Under the pieces are notes generated by a model. The model did not search any database, was not told the origin of the DNA, and was given only the letters and a program-made list of their open reading frames with translations. DNA of 64,000 nucleotides from Steromphala cineraria (Eukaryota; Mollusca; Gastropoda; Trochida; Trochidae): NCBI GenBank assembly GCA_916613615.1, contig OU744723.1:26558710-26622709 (forward strand), read 5' to 3'. Made by a program: the position numbers and the translations under genes. Positions 1 to 10,665 of the stretch are shown here, piece by piece. The stretch's first letter is position 1. Every line of letters starts with the position of its first letter.

Positions 1-418
1 TAACCATCGACTTAAGCATTTGGTAAAACCTGGTTCTTTTCGAAACGCTTGTATGACATTAAATTTTAAACAGTTGCGCTAATAAATCAGTTGCAATTGA
101 CACTGGAATCCACATCCCTGCACATGGCTGATGACAATATTCATCTATTCGTTTCTGATTTTTGCTTTTTTATAGACAATTACACTTTAAGTTTTAAACT
201 GTTTTTCCAGTTTTACTATGGTTATAGATATCCCTTTGAAGCAGTATGACCAGTCTCCGAAGTAAATTGTGGACCAAATATCATTGGTTCAGATATGCTT
301 AGAATGTTTCACTGTTGCAATGAATGACAAATATTGTTTAGGTTAAGTCATATTCTTTTTTGCAGTGTTTCTAAACATTTTCTTAGAATTCGGTATGAAA
401 TTAAGCTGATATTTTCAG
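1..418 (+). other. intron 5' of first visible EGF exon
   Basis: AT-rich sequence ending in a polypyrimidine-poor but acceptable acceptor (attttcag at 411-418). I see no coding exon in it. Upstream exons of the receptor gene, including its signal peptide, must lie outside the window. Confidence 0.5.
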
Positions 419-547
419 AATGCTGTGATGGATACCACGGACAGAACTGTTCATCTCGATGTAGTTCCGGGTGCTCTGACGTGTGTTCCAAAGATACAGG
501 GAGATGTACCTGCAGGCCTGGGTGGACGGGGGCGACTTGTGACTCGG
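419..547 (+). CDS. EGF-like domain exon 1 of membrane receptor (partial gene)
   Basis: A 129-nt exon (43 codons) bounded by an AG at 417-418 and a GT donor at 548. It begins and ends in phase 1, the usual symmetry for EGF exons that can be shuffled or duplicated. The translation starts ECCDGYHGQNC and ends CRPGWTGATCDS, with eight cysteines in the C-x2-G-x-x-G-x2-C ... C-x-C-x2-GW-x-G-x2-C spacing of the SREC/MEGF/Draper type of EGF repeat. In the protein it is one of a tandem row of extracellular EGF modules and probably takes part in ligand or adhesion binding. It splices in frame to the exon at 3443 (split codon GCA). The family is known; the ligand is not. Alternative: any other multi-EGF receptor or secreted protein, but the membrane and tail exons downstream favour a receptor. 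Confidence 0.8.
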
Positions 548-604
548 GTATGATATACAGTATTTACTTATTTTTATTGCTCCCCCCCCCTCCCCTGCAA
601 AGCT

Positions 605-930
605 TTGCTTGGGTATCGGGATATAAAGTTTTCGGCTCTAAAAATGATTTTGTTTTCTTGCCATATTTCAAAACCGTTCAATATATGTTTTATGAAACTT
701 TGTATGTCGTTAGATCTAGTGATGGAGTTGTGGAATTTTGCGACTTTGCTTATTCTGAATGGGTATTTTTTCTAGTTTTCATGGCAAAAATTTGAACTCA
801 GTGCATATTGGGGAGTAGTGTCCTTTTCAGGCCTTTTTCCTCCACTCTATTAACAAATTTACGAGAACAACTTTGTATGTGGTTAGATTTAGAAGTGGTG
901 CCTTTTGGTACTTTGGTTATTCTGATTTTT
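605..930 (+). repeat. diverged ~165-bp tandem repeat, left block
   Basis: Two diverged units are recognisable by an ACTTTGTATGTNGTTAGATYTAG core near 690 and 868, followed by GGTTATTCTGAWTTTTT. The same repeat resumes at 2524 after an inserted element, so the array originally ran through 605-2980 minus that insertion. Open frames here are accidental. Confidence 0.6.
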
Positions 931-2523
931 AGCTCATCTGGCCTGTAAGGCCCGATGGGCTTATGGCATGGCATGGTGTCCGGCGTCCGTCCGTCCGTCC
1001 ATCCGTCCGTAAACTTTGTGGAATTTCGACTTCTTCTCCAGAACCATAAGGCCTAGAAAGCTGAAACTTTGTGTACAGAATCCTTGACTAGTAAAGATTA
1101 AAAATTGTAGGTTTGGTGGCCCTGTGGCCCCTAATAAGGGCCACAGGGGCCACGCCCTAAAAACCTATTTTCATCTTCTTCTCCAGAACCACAAGGCCTA
1201 GAAAGCTGAAACTTGGTGTACAGACTCCTTGACTAGTGAAGATTATAAATTGTAGGTTTGGTGGCCCTGTGGCCCCTAATAAGGGCCACAGGGGCCACTC
1301 CCTAACAACCTATTTTCATATTCTTCTCCAGAACCACAAGGCCTAGAAAGCTGAAACTTGGTGTACAGATTCCTTGACTAGTGAAGATTATAAATTGTAG
1401 CTTTGGTGGCCCTGTGGCCCCTAATAAGGGCCACAGGGGCCACGCCCTAAAAACCTATTTTCATCTTCTTCTACAAAAGGATAAGGCCTAGAAAGCTGAA
1501 ACTTGGTGTACAGACTCCTTTAGTAGTGGGGATTATAAATTGTAGCTTTGGTGGCCCTGTGACCCCTAAAAAGGGCCACAGGGGCAAAGCCCTAAAAACC
1601 TATTTTCATCTTCTTCTCCAGAACCACAAGGCCTAGAAAGCTGAAACTTGGTGTACAGACTCCTTGACTAGTGAAGATTATAAATTGTAGCTTTGGTGGC
1701 CCTGTGGCCCCTAATAAGGGCCACAGGGGCCACGCCCTAAAAACCTATTTTCATCTTCTTTTCCAGAACCACAAGGCCTAGAAAGCTGAAACTTGGTTTA
1801 CAGATTCCTTGACTAGTGGGGATTATAAATTGTAGCTTTGTTGGTCCTTTGACCCCTAATAAGGGCCACAGGGGCAAAGCCCTAAAAACCTATTTTCATC
1901 TTCTTCTACAAAAGGATAAGGCCTAGAAAGCTTAAACTTGGTGTACAGACTCCTTTAGTAGTGGGGATTATAAATTGTAGCTTTGGTGGCCCTGTGACCC
2001 CTAATAAGGGCCACAGGGGCAAAGCCCTAAAAACCTATTTTCATCTATTCTCCAGAACCATAAGGCCTAGAAAGCTGAAACTTGGTGTACATACTCCTTG
2101 ACTATTGAGGATTATAAATTGTAGCTTTGGTGGCCCTTTGACCCTTATTAAGGGCCAGAGGGACCACACCCTTACAACCTATTTTCACGTCCTTCTCCAG
2201 AAGCAATAGGCCCAGAAAGCTGAAACCTTGTGAATATACTCTTTCACTAGTGAGGATTATGCTTTATAGCTTTTGTGGCCCTGTGGCCCCTAATAAGGGC
2301 CTCAGGGGCCACACACTCTAACCTAATTTCATCTTTTTCTCAAGAAGCATCAGGCCTAGAAAGTTGAAACTTTGTGTGAAAACTCCTAAGTTAAAAAATA
2401 TAAGGAGGAATCCAAATTGTACATTTGGTGACCCTGTGGTCCAAAGTAAGGGAGGAACCACATTTGCCATACCCTAAAGCAAAATTGATATGAAGCCTGA
2501 TGAGCTACAGAGCCACTGGCTCT
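931..2523 (+). mobile_element. non-autonomous element with inverted ends and ten 145-bp internal repeats
   Basis: The element begins AGCTCATCTGGCC (931) and ends CCTGATGAGCT (2496-2506) followed by a small hairpin AGAGCC-ACT-GGCTCT. The ends are inverted repeats with one mismatch in 11. A GTCCGTCCGTCC head (983-1010) is followed by about ten 145-bp monomers starting near 1030, 1175, 1320, 1465, 1610, 1755, 1900, 2045, 2190 and 2332. It is flanked by ATTTTT on both sides (925-930 and 2524-2529), consistent with a target duplication. There is no coding capacity. Elements with this architecture (short inverted ends, tandem core) are widespread in bivalves and may be Helitron-related; that assignment is an inference. 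Confidence 0.7.
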
Positions 2524-2980
2524 ATTTTTTCTGGTTTTCGTGGAAACAATTTGAACATGAATATGTGTTGTGAGGTCCTTTTCTAAATTTTATAAACTAA
2601 CAATTTGTGTCAAAACTTGGTATATGGTTAAATCAAGAAGTGCTGCCCTTTGGTACTTTAGTTATTCTGATTTTTTATGGTTTTCATGGAATCAATTTGA
2701 ACATAGTGAAATGGGTTGTGAGCCCCTTTTTTTACCTCTATCCTAAATTGATAAAAATAGTGTGTGTCAAAACTTGGTATATGGTTAAATCTAGCGGTGA
2801 AGCGATACCCTTTGCTACATTGGTTAATCTGAATATGTTGTTCGGGTTTACATGGAAATATTTGAACTTGAACTAAGGAATGAAGGCCTTCTTCCAGCCT
2901 TAGTCTCCAAATCTATCAAACCTAATGTGACAAATGACAACTTGGTATGTGGTTAGATCTTGTGTTAAAGTGATTGCCTC
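2524..2980 (+). repeat. diverged ~165-bp tandem repeat, right block
   Basis: This continues the repeat of 605-930. Units have the core ACTTGGTATRTGGTTARATC near 2614, 2771 and 2940, with TTTTCATGGAA..ATTTGAAC between. The first partial unit completes the unit interrupted at 930. Confidence 0.6.
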
Positions 2981-3442
2981 AAAAAACCTAGGTCCAAACA
3001 GGTTAGCTCCAAATTTGCTTGTTAAATATGTCAAATATTGTCCAATTCATCAAAGGCAAACATCGCATTACTCGGAAGGCAAGGGCCATCCGATTTGCCT
3101 GTTTAACGTGTTTTAATTACATAGATGACGCAATTCAGCTTCTGCTTTAAAGAGCTATTGTTAACTAACCTTCACATACGGTAGAAACAGGAACATGCTT
3201 TGTGACTAGACAAATAATATTGATTGTTTAAATGGAAGATGAAAGGTCACAGAGAATGCCGAAAACGACTCTTAATCAGCAAGGCGTGATGAGGTTCAAC
3301 CAGAGATTGGAGTTATCGGAACAAAAGCCAGTCAAAGGGTCATATGAGGTAGATACATTCACGCTGAACTTATCGAAAAGGGACATGCACTAAACGCCCC
3401 CCCTCCCCCCCCCCCCCCCCCCGGATCTTTTCTTTCCTACAG
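2981..3442 (+). other. intron remainder with poly-C tract before acceptor
   Basis: Non-coding. A run of about 26 C with one T (3397-3422) lies 20 nt before the acceptor at 3441-3442 and may act as an extreme polypyrimidine tract. It is also a likely length-variable site and a sequencing-error hotspot. Confidence 0.6.
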
Positions 3443-3574
3443 CATGTCCATCTGGAAGCTACGGCTCCTACTGCACCAAGTCCTGCAGTCCTGGCTGTGT
3501 GGACGGATCCTGTAACAAGGAAGACGGAAGCTGTTCCTGTAGGGCAGGATTCACAGGAACCAAATGTACTCAAA
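3443..3574 (+). CDS. EGF-like domain exon 2 of membrane receptor
   Basis: A 132-nt exon (44 codons), phase 1 at both ends, with acceptor ctacag at 3437-3442 and donor GTGTGT at 3575. The translation runs from CPSGSYGSYC through CSCRAGFTGTKC and keeps the full eight-cysteine pattern of the preceding repeat. It joins the previous exon through a GCA codon and the next through an ACT codon, so three consecutive EGF modules can be read without a frame problem. A shadow frame on the opposite strand is not a gene. Confidence 0.82.
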
Positions 3575-4128
3575 GTGTGTATTCTTACTTCAAGATATCT
3601 TATGTAGTTTTGTAAAGCTTAGATTGTGGACAGTATTCAACTTTGGATATCTCATTCTTTGTTACTTACAATCCTCTGTATAAATATTGTTTTACGTAGC
3701 GATGTAAGACTTGCTTATATGATGTAAAAGATGGCAATTACTAGTGAAAATATTTGAACAAGTTCAATATTAAAAAGTGATATAGTTACTTGACAGTTTT
3801 CGTATCACAGTCTGCAGTTGTACTATACTTTTAAACTCTTTTAAGGACCTGAAATAAACACTTTTTACCGAGAACGAAATCCGAGGTCGATATTGTTTTT
3901 CTCGGGTTATAACGACATGTGGCAAAATCAACCAGTCAATTCATTTTCCACATTTAACTATCCACAGGTACATTTTTACAACTTGGCTTTAAATGAAATG
4001 GGGACAAAAATCTACAATCATGAACGGAATTTCGGCTCGAGTGTTTGACTTTCTGTCGCGTAGCTAACCAACTGTCAACCATTTGGATTGCCGGAAAATT
4101 TAATATATCTACATAATTTTATTGACAG
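3575..4128 (+). other. intron
   Basis: AT-rich intron between EGF exons 2 and 3. Acceptor attgacag is at 4121-4128. I see no repeat or exon within it. Confidence 0.6.
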
Positions 4129-4260
4129 CTTGTTCCGGTGGATTCTACGGACCCAACTGCATCCAGCAGTGTTCCAGTGGCTGCAGAGGGGACATATGTG
4201 ACAGGCTCAGCGGGTCCTGTGAGTGTCTACCTGGATGGACAGGGGATAATTGTAATCAAA
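4129..4260 (+). CDS. EGF-like domain exon 3 of membrane receptor
   Basis: A 132-nt exon, phase 1 at both ends, with donor GTAGGT at 4261. The translation begins CSGGFYGPNC and closes CECLPGWTGDNCNQ, with eight cysteines in the same order as exons 1 and 2. It is the last complete EGF exon visible. The next EGF-like coding sequence, at 10605, is only half a domain and in a different splice phase, so the connection from here to the membrane exon is unresolved (see that entry). Confidence 0.82.
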
Positions 4261-4356
4261 GTAGGTACCTTTTGGTAATACAATAAAAGGAAGATTTTAT
4301 GAAACACTTACATTTCATCTACCCTCTCTCAAAAAAAGAAACGCATGCCTTGAATG

Positions 4357-4512
4357 AATAGAGATTACAAAACGAGTGAGTATTGAATATCGAAAATATT
4401 TCAACGAGATATTTTGAAATGTTTTGATTTATTCACGAGCGAAAGCGAGTGAATAAATCAAAACTTTGAAAATATTTTCGATGTTCAACACTCACTCGTT
4501 TTGTGATCTATT
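4357..4512. repeat. fold-back (MITE-like) palindrome
   Basis: The two halves are inverted copies: AATAGAGATTACAAAACGAG at 4357 against CTCGTTTTGTGATCTATT ending at 4512. The centre is CACGAGCGAAAGCGAGTG. The arms are about 70 bp and nearly complete, as expected for a small non-autonomous fold-back element sitting in the intron. Confidence 0.7.
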
Positions 4513-4745
4513 TATTACATACAAAAGGTATTTTCTATTTCTTTGAAACCAAGATCAAACCATGCGCGACATAGTTGCATAATTATACACTGGCGAGCTA
4601 CCTCTGTGTTCGCAAAAGAAAAAACATAGTCCCGTTTTCCGTTAGCATCATCTTCATCTCTTAATAAAATCTTACTTTTAAACAATCATTTGTGAACAAT
4701 TTATCGACAGAATTATCCAAAACCAAAACATTAGCAAATACTTTA

Positions 4746-5565
4746 ACAGACAGACAGACAGACAGATTTAATTCAGTAATGTGGGCCATATGGCCTATGT
4801 TACAATGGAGTTAACATAATAAACAGAGTCACGTGTTTCTTAATCTAAGTCTAAAAAGTTTACAAAGATATACAGAGGTTAATTTTATAACACTTTCATT
4901 TTGACAATTCAGAATATTTGGCAGTGTAATAGGACCAGCATAAACATCTCGCAATTGTTCCATATAAAGCGCTCGTCAAATCTTGTAACGATCACAAGCG
5001 AAAAAGACATGTTGTTCATCTTCAATACAGCCCTTATTACAGCATTGACAAATACTTTTTTGAACATCTTGTGAATTTTTACATAAAAATTGTACATTAA
5101 AATTATGTAAACTAATCCTAAATTTACAGAGTGCTCTTCTAAGAGATTTATCATGTAAAGAAAAAACATATCTTTCAACATTTAGTAAAGATTTAACATC
5201 TGAATAGTGGGATAAATAATTAGAAGCAGACAATTTTGCGAACCAATTTTGAGAAGCAATATCTTTTGATCTTTCCAGAAATTGATGCATAAATATATTT
5301 ACATCACCAATATTTTGGTAAACCCAAACATATGAAAAACCGTTAAGAGTTAAACATTTTTTAACATCCGACACCCAACTATGTTTACCTTGGTCATCTA
5401 ATCTTTTAAGGAAATAGTAGCATTATTTGGGATATCTACAATTTCCATATGCAATAATTTTAACCAAAATTTTATCGCTCTCATTTGGCTCTGAACAAAC
5501 ATACAATGACGTCCAGTTTCACCTAAAATAGCTATATTTGAGGCATATTTACCTACACCTAGAAA
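4746..5565 (-). mobile_element. 5'-truncated LINE fragment (ORF2 C-terminus and 3' UTR)
   Basis: Read on the minus strand, 5560 to 4980 encodes a LINE ORF2 C-terminal region: FLGVGKYAS near the start, then FWLKLLHME, then LDDQGKHSWVSDV, closing with a zinc-like CQCC...EQHVFFAC. The same order (FLGV, KYWLRLL, C-x2-C...HFVCVC) occurs in the LINE at 62,640-63,995, so the two are relatives. One frameshift is needed near 5415. The endonuclease and RT are missing, so this is a dead 5'-truncated copy. Its 3' end (low coordinate) finishes in a CTGT microsatellite (4746-4766) rather than poly(A), as in CR1/L2-like clades. It inserted antisense to the receptor gene. Confidence 0.7.
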
Positions 5566-6315
5566 TATTTTTTTTTTGAACGGTTCAACCGTCTTTGCTA
5601 AACGTTACTAGATGAATGTTGATAATGGTTGATTATTTAAAGCGATGTTCATATTATAAATGAAACTGCATCTTAACAAAACCCTGAACCGTTTCTAAAC
5701 TCTCGGCTTTCTCTCAAACTTTCAAAGATCAGTGTTGACAAAACGCGTCTGCTGAAAACAAAAGGGAGATAAGTCTTTCCAAACTAAATGTAGACAAGGT
5801 ATATTTGTTATTTAGTGATGAAATAGCCGACATCGGATCGCGAATATTGGTTTGATAATTTTGCACATATATCTTTGATATGATGCAATTTTATTTTGAG
5901 GGAAAATACGAAATTGGAAAAAATATGATAAATTTAAAATTTGAAGCGGCGGGGGGTTCGGTGCACCCGATCAGCTGATTGCAAAAGTAGTACGGCATTA
6001 TGACGTCACAATCGTTGAATAACCTGCTTTGTTAACACAACACTCGTTGAATAACTTTCAACTGGTTACACAACACTTGTTTCAAATAACCAACACTATC
6101 TCATGAAGATATTCAGAAAAATTCAACCCGTTATTACACATATATTATGGTTAAAAATATGAAAATTTGACATTTAAACGTTTAAACAGATGGTGCAACA
6201 AGTGTTCAATAGGATTTATGTCAGGCAATCTGGAAGGTAATGGCAAGATGTTGACATTAGAAATCTATCTTTATAGAAAGTTACTGCCTGGATGACCAAT
6301 GATGTTGGTTTTGAA
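5566..6315 (+). other. intron sequence, no gene seen
   Basis: AT-rich intron. There is a weak inverted motif around 6010-6085 (GTTGAATAAC/GTTATTCAAC type words) but no convincing element or exon. I looked here for the missing half EGF exon and did not find it. Confidence 0.4.
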
Positions 6316-6625
6316 ACTGGGTAGAGCACGGGGGTGTAGTGATTCGTATGCTGGCCTCTCACACCAGAACCCAAGGATCGGACCTCGGTGGAGACAAGAA
6401 AAAAAATGTGACCTGGGTCTCATCCTGTGTTGTTTCCCTCAGCAAGGCACGTCACCCATATTGCACTTAGTCCATCCAGCTGTAAAACGTTTTACCCGAC
6501 AGTAGGTCGTAGTCGTGGTCGTAGCAGCTATTAAAGTTCAATCCTTCAGGGTAATGATGTTTGCAGCGCTTTGAGCATATCTTAGGACGTGGAAAAGGAG
6601 CAATGTAAATTTTCATATTAATAGT
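6316..6625 (+). mobile_element. tRNA-derived SINE-like element
   Basis: Head: GGTGTAGTGATTCGTATGCTGG followed by GGATCGGACC, which resembles degraded Pol III A and B boxes. Body: CCCTCAGCAAGGCACGTCACCCATATTGC and CCATCCAGCTGTAAAACG. Tail: GCAGCGCTTTGAGCATATC...GGAGCAATGTAAAT. This order matches a tRNA-headed SINE type common in marine invertebrates. Its 3' tail ends about 90 bp before the 43-bp minisatellite begins. The open frames across it on both strands are not genes. Confidence 0.6.
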
Positions 6626-6712
6626 GACTGCACGTATGATCACGTTTCCCTTCACGTCGTTGAGCTGAGGAAAGGGACTCCCCACTGAATCAGACTCATC
6701 TCGGTTTTCATA

Positions 6713-9700
6713 GAGTCGATATCCACCTGAGATGTTTGCCTCGATGTTGTAGCTCAAGTCGATATCCACCTGAGATGTTTGCCTCGATGTTGTAGCTCAA
6801 GTCGATATCCACCTGAGATGTTTATCTCGATGTTGTAGCTCAAGTCGATATCCACCTGAGATGTTTATCTCGATGTTGTAGCTCAAGTCGATATCCACCT
6901 GAGATGTTTATCTCGATGTTGTAGCTCAAGTCGATATCCACCTGAGATGTTTATCTTGATGTTGTAGCTCAAGTCGATATCCACCTGAGATGTTTGCCTC
7001 GATGTTGTAGCTCAAGTCGATATCCACCTGAGATGTTTGCCTCGATGTTGTAGCTCAAGTCGATATCCACCTGAGATGTTTATCTCGATGTTGTAGCTCA
7101 AGTCGATATCCACCTGAGATGTTTATCTCGATGTTGTAGCTCAAGTCGATATCCACCTGAGATGTTTGCCTCGATGTTGTAGCTCAAGTCGATATCCACC
7201 TGAGATGTTTATCTCGATGTTGTAGCTCAAGTCGATATCCACCTGAGATGTTTGCCTCGATGTTGTAGCTCAAGTCGATATCCACCTGATATGTTTACCT
7301 CGATGTTGTAGCTCAAGTCGATATCCACCTGAGATGTTTATCTCGATGTTGTAGCTCAAGTTGATATCCACCTGAGATGTTTGCCTCGCTGTTGTAGCTC
7401 AAGTCGATATCCACCTTAGATGTTTGCCTCGCTGTTGTAGCTCAAGTCGATATCCACCTGATATGTTTACCTTGATGTTGTAGCTCAAGTCGATATCCAC
7501 CTTAGATGTTTATCTCGATGTTGTAGCTCGATATCCACCTGAGATGTTTGCCTCGATGTTGTAGCTCAAGTCGATATCCACCTGATATGTTTACCTTGAT
7601 GTTGTAGCTCAAGTCGATATCCACCTGAGATGTCTATCTCGATGTTGTAGCTCGATATCCACCTGAGATGTTTGCCTCGATGTTGTAGCTCAAGTCGATA
7701 TCCACCTGAGATGTTTACCTTGATGTTGTAGCTCAAGTCGATATCAACCTGAGATGTTTACCTTGATGTTGTAGCTCAAGTCGATATCCACCTGAGATGT
7801 TTACCTTGATGTTTTAGCTCAAGTCGATATCCACCTGAGATGTTTACCTTGATGTTGTAGCTCAAGTCGATATCCACCTGAGATGTTTACCTTGATGTTG
7901 TAGCTCAAGTCGATATCCACCTGAGATGTTTACCTTGATGTTTTAGCTCAAGTCGATATGCACCTGAGATGTTTGCCTCAATGTTGTAGCTCAAGTCGAT
8001 ATCAACCTGAGATGTTTGCCTCGATGTTGTAGCTCAAGTCGATATCCACCTTAGATGTTTGCCTCGATGTTGTAGGTCAAGTCGATATCCACCTTAGATG
8101 TTTGCCTCGATGTTGTAGGTCAAGTCGATATCCACCTGAGGTGTTTGCCTCGATGTTGTAGCTCAAGTCGATATCCACCTTAGATGTTTGCCTCGATGTT
8201 GTAGCTCAAGTCGATATCCACCTTAGATGTTTGCCTCGATGTTGTAGGTCAAGTTGATATCCACCTGAGGTGTTTACCTTGATGTTGTAGCTCAAGTCGA
8301 TATCAACCTGAGATGTTTGCCTCGATGTTGTAGCTCAAGTCGATATCCACCTTAGATGTTTGCCTCGATGTTGTAGCTCAAGTCGATATCCACCTTAGAT
8401 GTTTGCCTCGATGTTGTAGGTCAAGTCGATATGCACCTGAGATGTTTGCCTCGATGTTGTAGCTCAAGTCGATATCAACCTGAGATGTTTGCCTCGATGT
8501 TGTAGCTCAAGTCGATATCAACCTGAGATGTTTGCCTTGATGTTGTAGCTCAAGTCGATATCAACCTGAGATGTTTACCTTGATGTTGTAGCTCAAGTCG
8601 ATATCAACCTGAGATGTTTACCTCGATGTTGTAGCTCAAGTCGATATCAACCTGAGATGTTTGCCTCGATGTTGTAGCTCAAGTCGATATGCACCTGAGA
8701 TGTTTACCTTGAAGTTGTAGGTCAAGTCGATATCAACCTGAGATGTTTGCCTCGATGTTGTAGCTCAAGTCGATATCCACCTGAGATGTTTGCCTCGATG
8801 TTGTAGCTCAAGTCGATATCCACCTGAGATGTTTGCCTCGATGTTGTAGCTCAAGTCGATATCCACCTGAGATGTTTATCTCGATGTTGTAGCTCAAGTC
8901 GATATCAACCTGAGATGTTTGCCTCGATGTTGTAGCTCAAGTCGATATCCACCTGAGATGTTTATCTCGATGTTGTAGCTCAAGTCGATATCCACCTGAG
9001 ATGTTTGCCTCGATGTTGTAGCTCAAGTCGATATCCACCTGAGATGTTTATCTCGATGTTGTAGCTCAAGTCGATATCCACCTGAGATGTTTGCCTTGAT
9101 GTTGTAGCTCAAGTCGATATGCACCTGAGATGTTTATCTCGATGTTGTAGCTCAAGTCGATATCCACCTGAGATGTTTATCTCGATGTTGTAGCTCAAGT
9201 CGATATCCACCTGAGATGTTTACCTTGATGTTGTAGCTCAAGTCGATATCCACCTGAGATGTTTGCCTCGATGTTGTAGCTCAAGTCGATATGCACCTGA
9301 GATGTTTATCTCGATGTTGTAGCTCAAGTCGATATCCACCTGAGATGTTTGCCTCGATGTTGTAGCTCAAGTCGATATCCACCTGAGATGTTTATCTCGA
9401 TGTTGTAGCTCAAGTCGATATCCACCTGAGATGTTTATCTCGATGTTGTAGCTCAAGTCGATATCCACCTGAGATGTTTGCCTTGATGTTGTAGCTCAAG
9501 TCGATATGCACCTGAGATGTTTATCTCGATGTTGTAGCTCAAGTCGATATCCACCTGAGATGTTTACCTTGATGTTGTAGCTCAAGTCGATATCCACCTG
9601 AGATGTTTGCCTTGATGTTGTAGCTCAAGTCGATATGCACCTGAGATGTTTATCTCGATGTTGTAGCTCAAGTCGATATCCACCTGAGATGTTTATCTCG

Positions 9701-10590
9701 ATGTTGTAGCTCAAGTCGATATCCACCTGAGATGTTTACCTTGATGTTGTAGCTCAAGTCGATATCCACCTGAGATGTTTGCCTCGATGTTGTAGCTCAA
9801 GTCGATATGCACCTGAGATGTTTATCTGGATGTTGTAGCTCAAGTCGATATCCACCTGAGATGTTTGCCTCGATGTTGTAGCTCAAGTCGATATCAACCT
9901 GAGATGTTTGCCTCGATGTTGTAGCTCAAGTCGATATCCACCTGAGATGTTTATCTCGATGTTGTAGCTCAAGTCGATATCCACCTGAGATGTTTGCCTC
10001 GATGTTGTAGCTCAAGTCGATATCCACCTGAGATGTTTATCTCGATGTTGTAGCTCAAGTCGATATCCACCTGAGATGTTTATCTCGATGTTGTAGCTCA
10101 AGTCGATATCCACCTGAGATGTTTGCCTCGATGTTGTAGCTCAAGTCGATATCCACCTGAGATGTTTATCTCGATGTTGTAGCTCAAGTCGATATCCACC
10201 TGAGATGTTTGCCTTGATGTTGTAGCTCAAGTCGATATCCACCTGAGATGTTTGCCTCGATGTTGTAGCTCAAGTCGATATCCACCTGAGATGTTTATCT
10301 CGATGTTGTAGCTCAAGTCGATATGCACCTGAGATGTTTATCTTGATGTTGTAGCTCAAGTCGATATCCACCTGAGATGTTTGCCTTGATGTTGTAGCTC
10401 AAGTCGATATCCACCTGAGATGTTTATCTTGATGTTGTAGCTCAAGTCGATATCCACCTGAGATGTTTGCCTCGATGTTGTAGCTCAAGTCGATATCCAC
10501 CTGAGATGTTTATCTCGATGTTGTAGCTCAAGTCGATATCCACCTGAGATGTTTATCTCGATGTTGTAGCTCAAGTCGATATCCACTGAG
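6713..10590 (+). repeat. 43-bp minisatellite, about 90 copies
   Basis: The unit is GATATCCACCTGAGATGTTT + [GCCTCG/ATCTCG/ACCTTG]ATGTTGTAGCTCAAGTC, 43 bp. Most variation is in the bracketed block, plus ATCC/ATCA/ATGC and CTGAG/CTTAG. A few units are 37 bp (for example near 7525 and 7650, lacking CAAGTC). Because 43 is not a multiple of 3, stop codons recur in every frame on both strands and the array is not coding. It ends directly against the half EGF exon at 10605. Confidence 0.95.
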
Positions 10591-10604
10591 ATGTTTATGT
10601 TTAG

Positions 10605-10665
10605 AACACCTGTAGCTCTGTGGATGGTACCTGCACCTGTATTTCAGGTTACACAGGTCACAGAT
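10605..10665 (+). CDS. half EGF-like exon abutting the minisatellite
   Basis: It reads NTCSSVDGTCTC then ISGYTGHR, with a final split codon T|GT that makes the last cysteine with the next exon. This is the C-terminal half of an EGF repeat like those at 419, 3443 and 4129; the N-terminal half (C-x2-G-x-YG-x2-C...) is absent. A TAG immediately upstream (10602-10604) blocks any in-frame extension. The only acceptor (tttag, 10600-10604) would give a phase-0 start, whereas all preceding exons end in phase 1; joining 4260 to 10605 directly would hit a stop within four codons. The exon was therefore either truncated by minisatellite growth or needs an unseen phase-1/0 exon. Its donor GTAAGT at 10666 is intact. 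Confidence 0.6.

Noticed and set aside
2497..2523. Hammerhead ribozyme (CTGATGAG core)
   Set aside because: CTGATGAG is present but no GAAA follows the would-be stem II and no GTC cleavage context; it is the element's terminal inverted repeat and hairpin.
6467..6769. 100-codon minus frame ending in the 43-bp repeat
   Set aside because: It crosses the SINE-like tail and the first minisatellite unit and has no recognisable domain.
6713..10590. CRISPR-like array
   Set aside because: Units are contiguous with no unique spacers and the setting is eukaryotic; a plain minisatellite.
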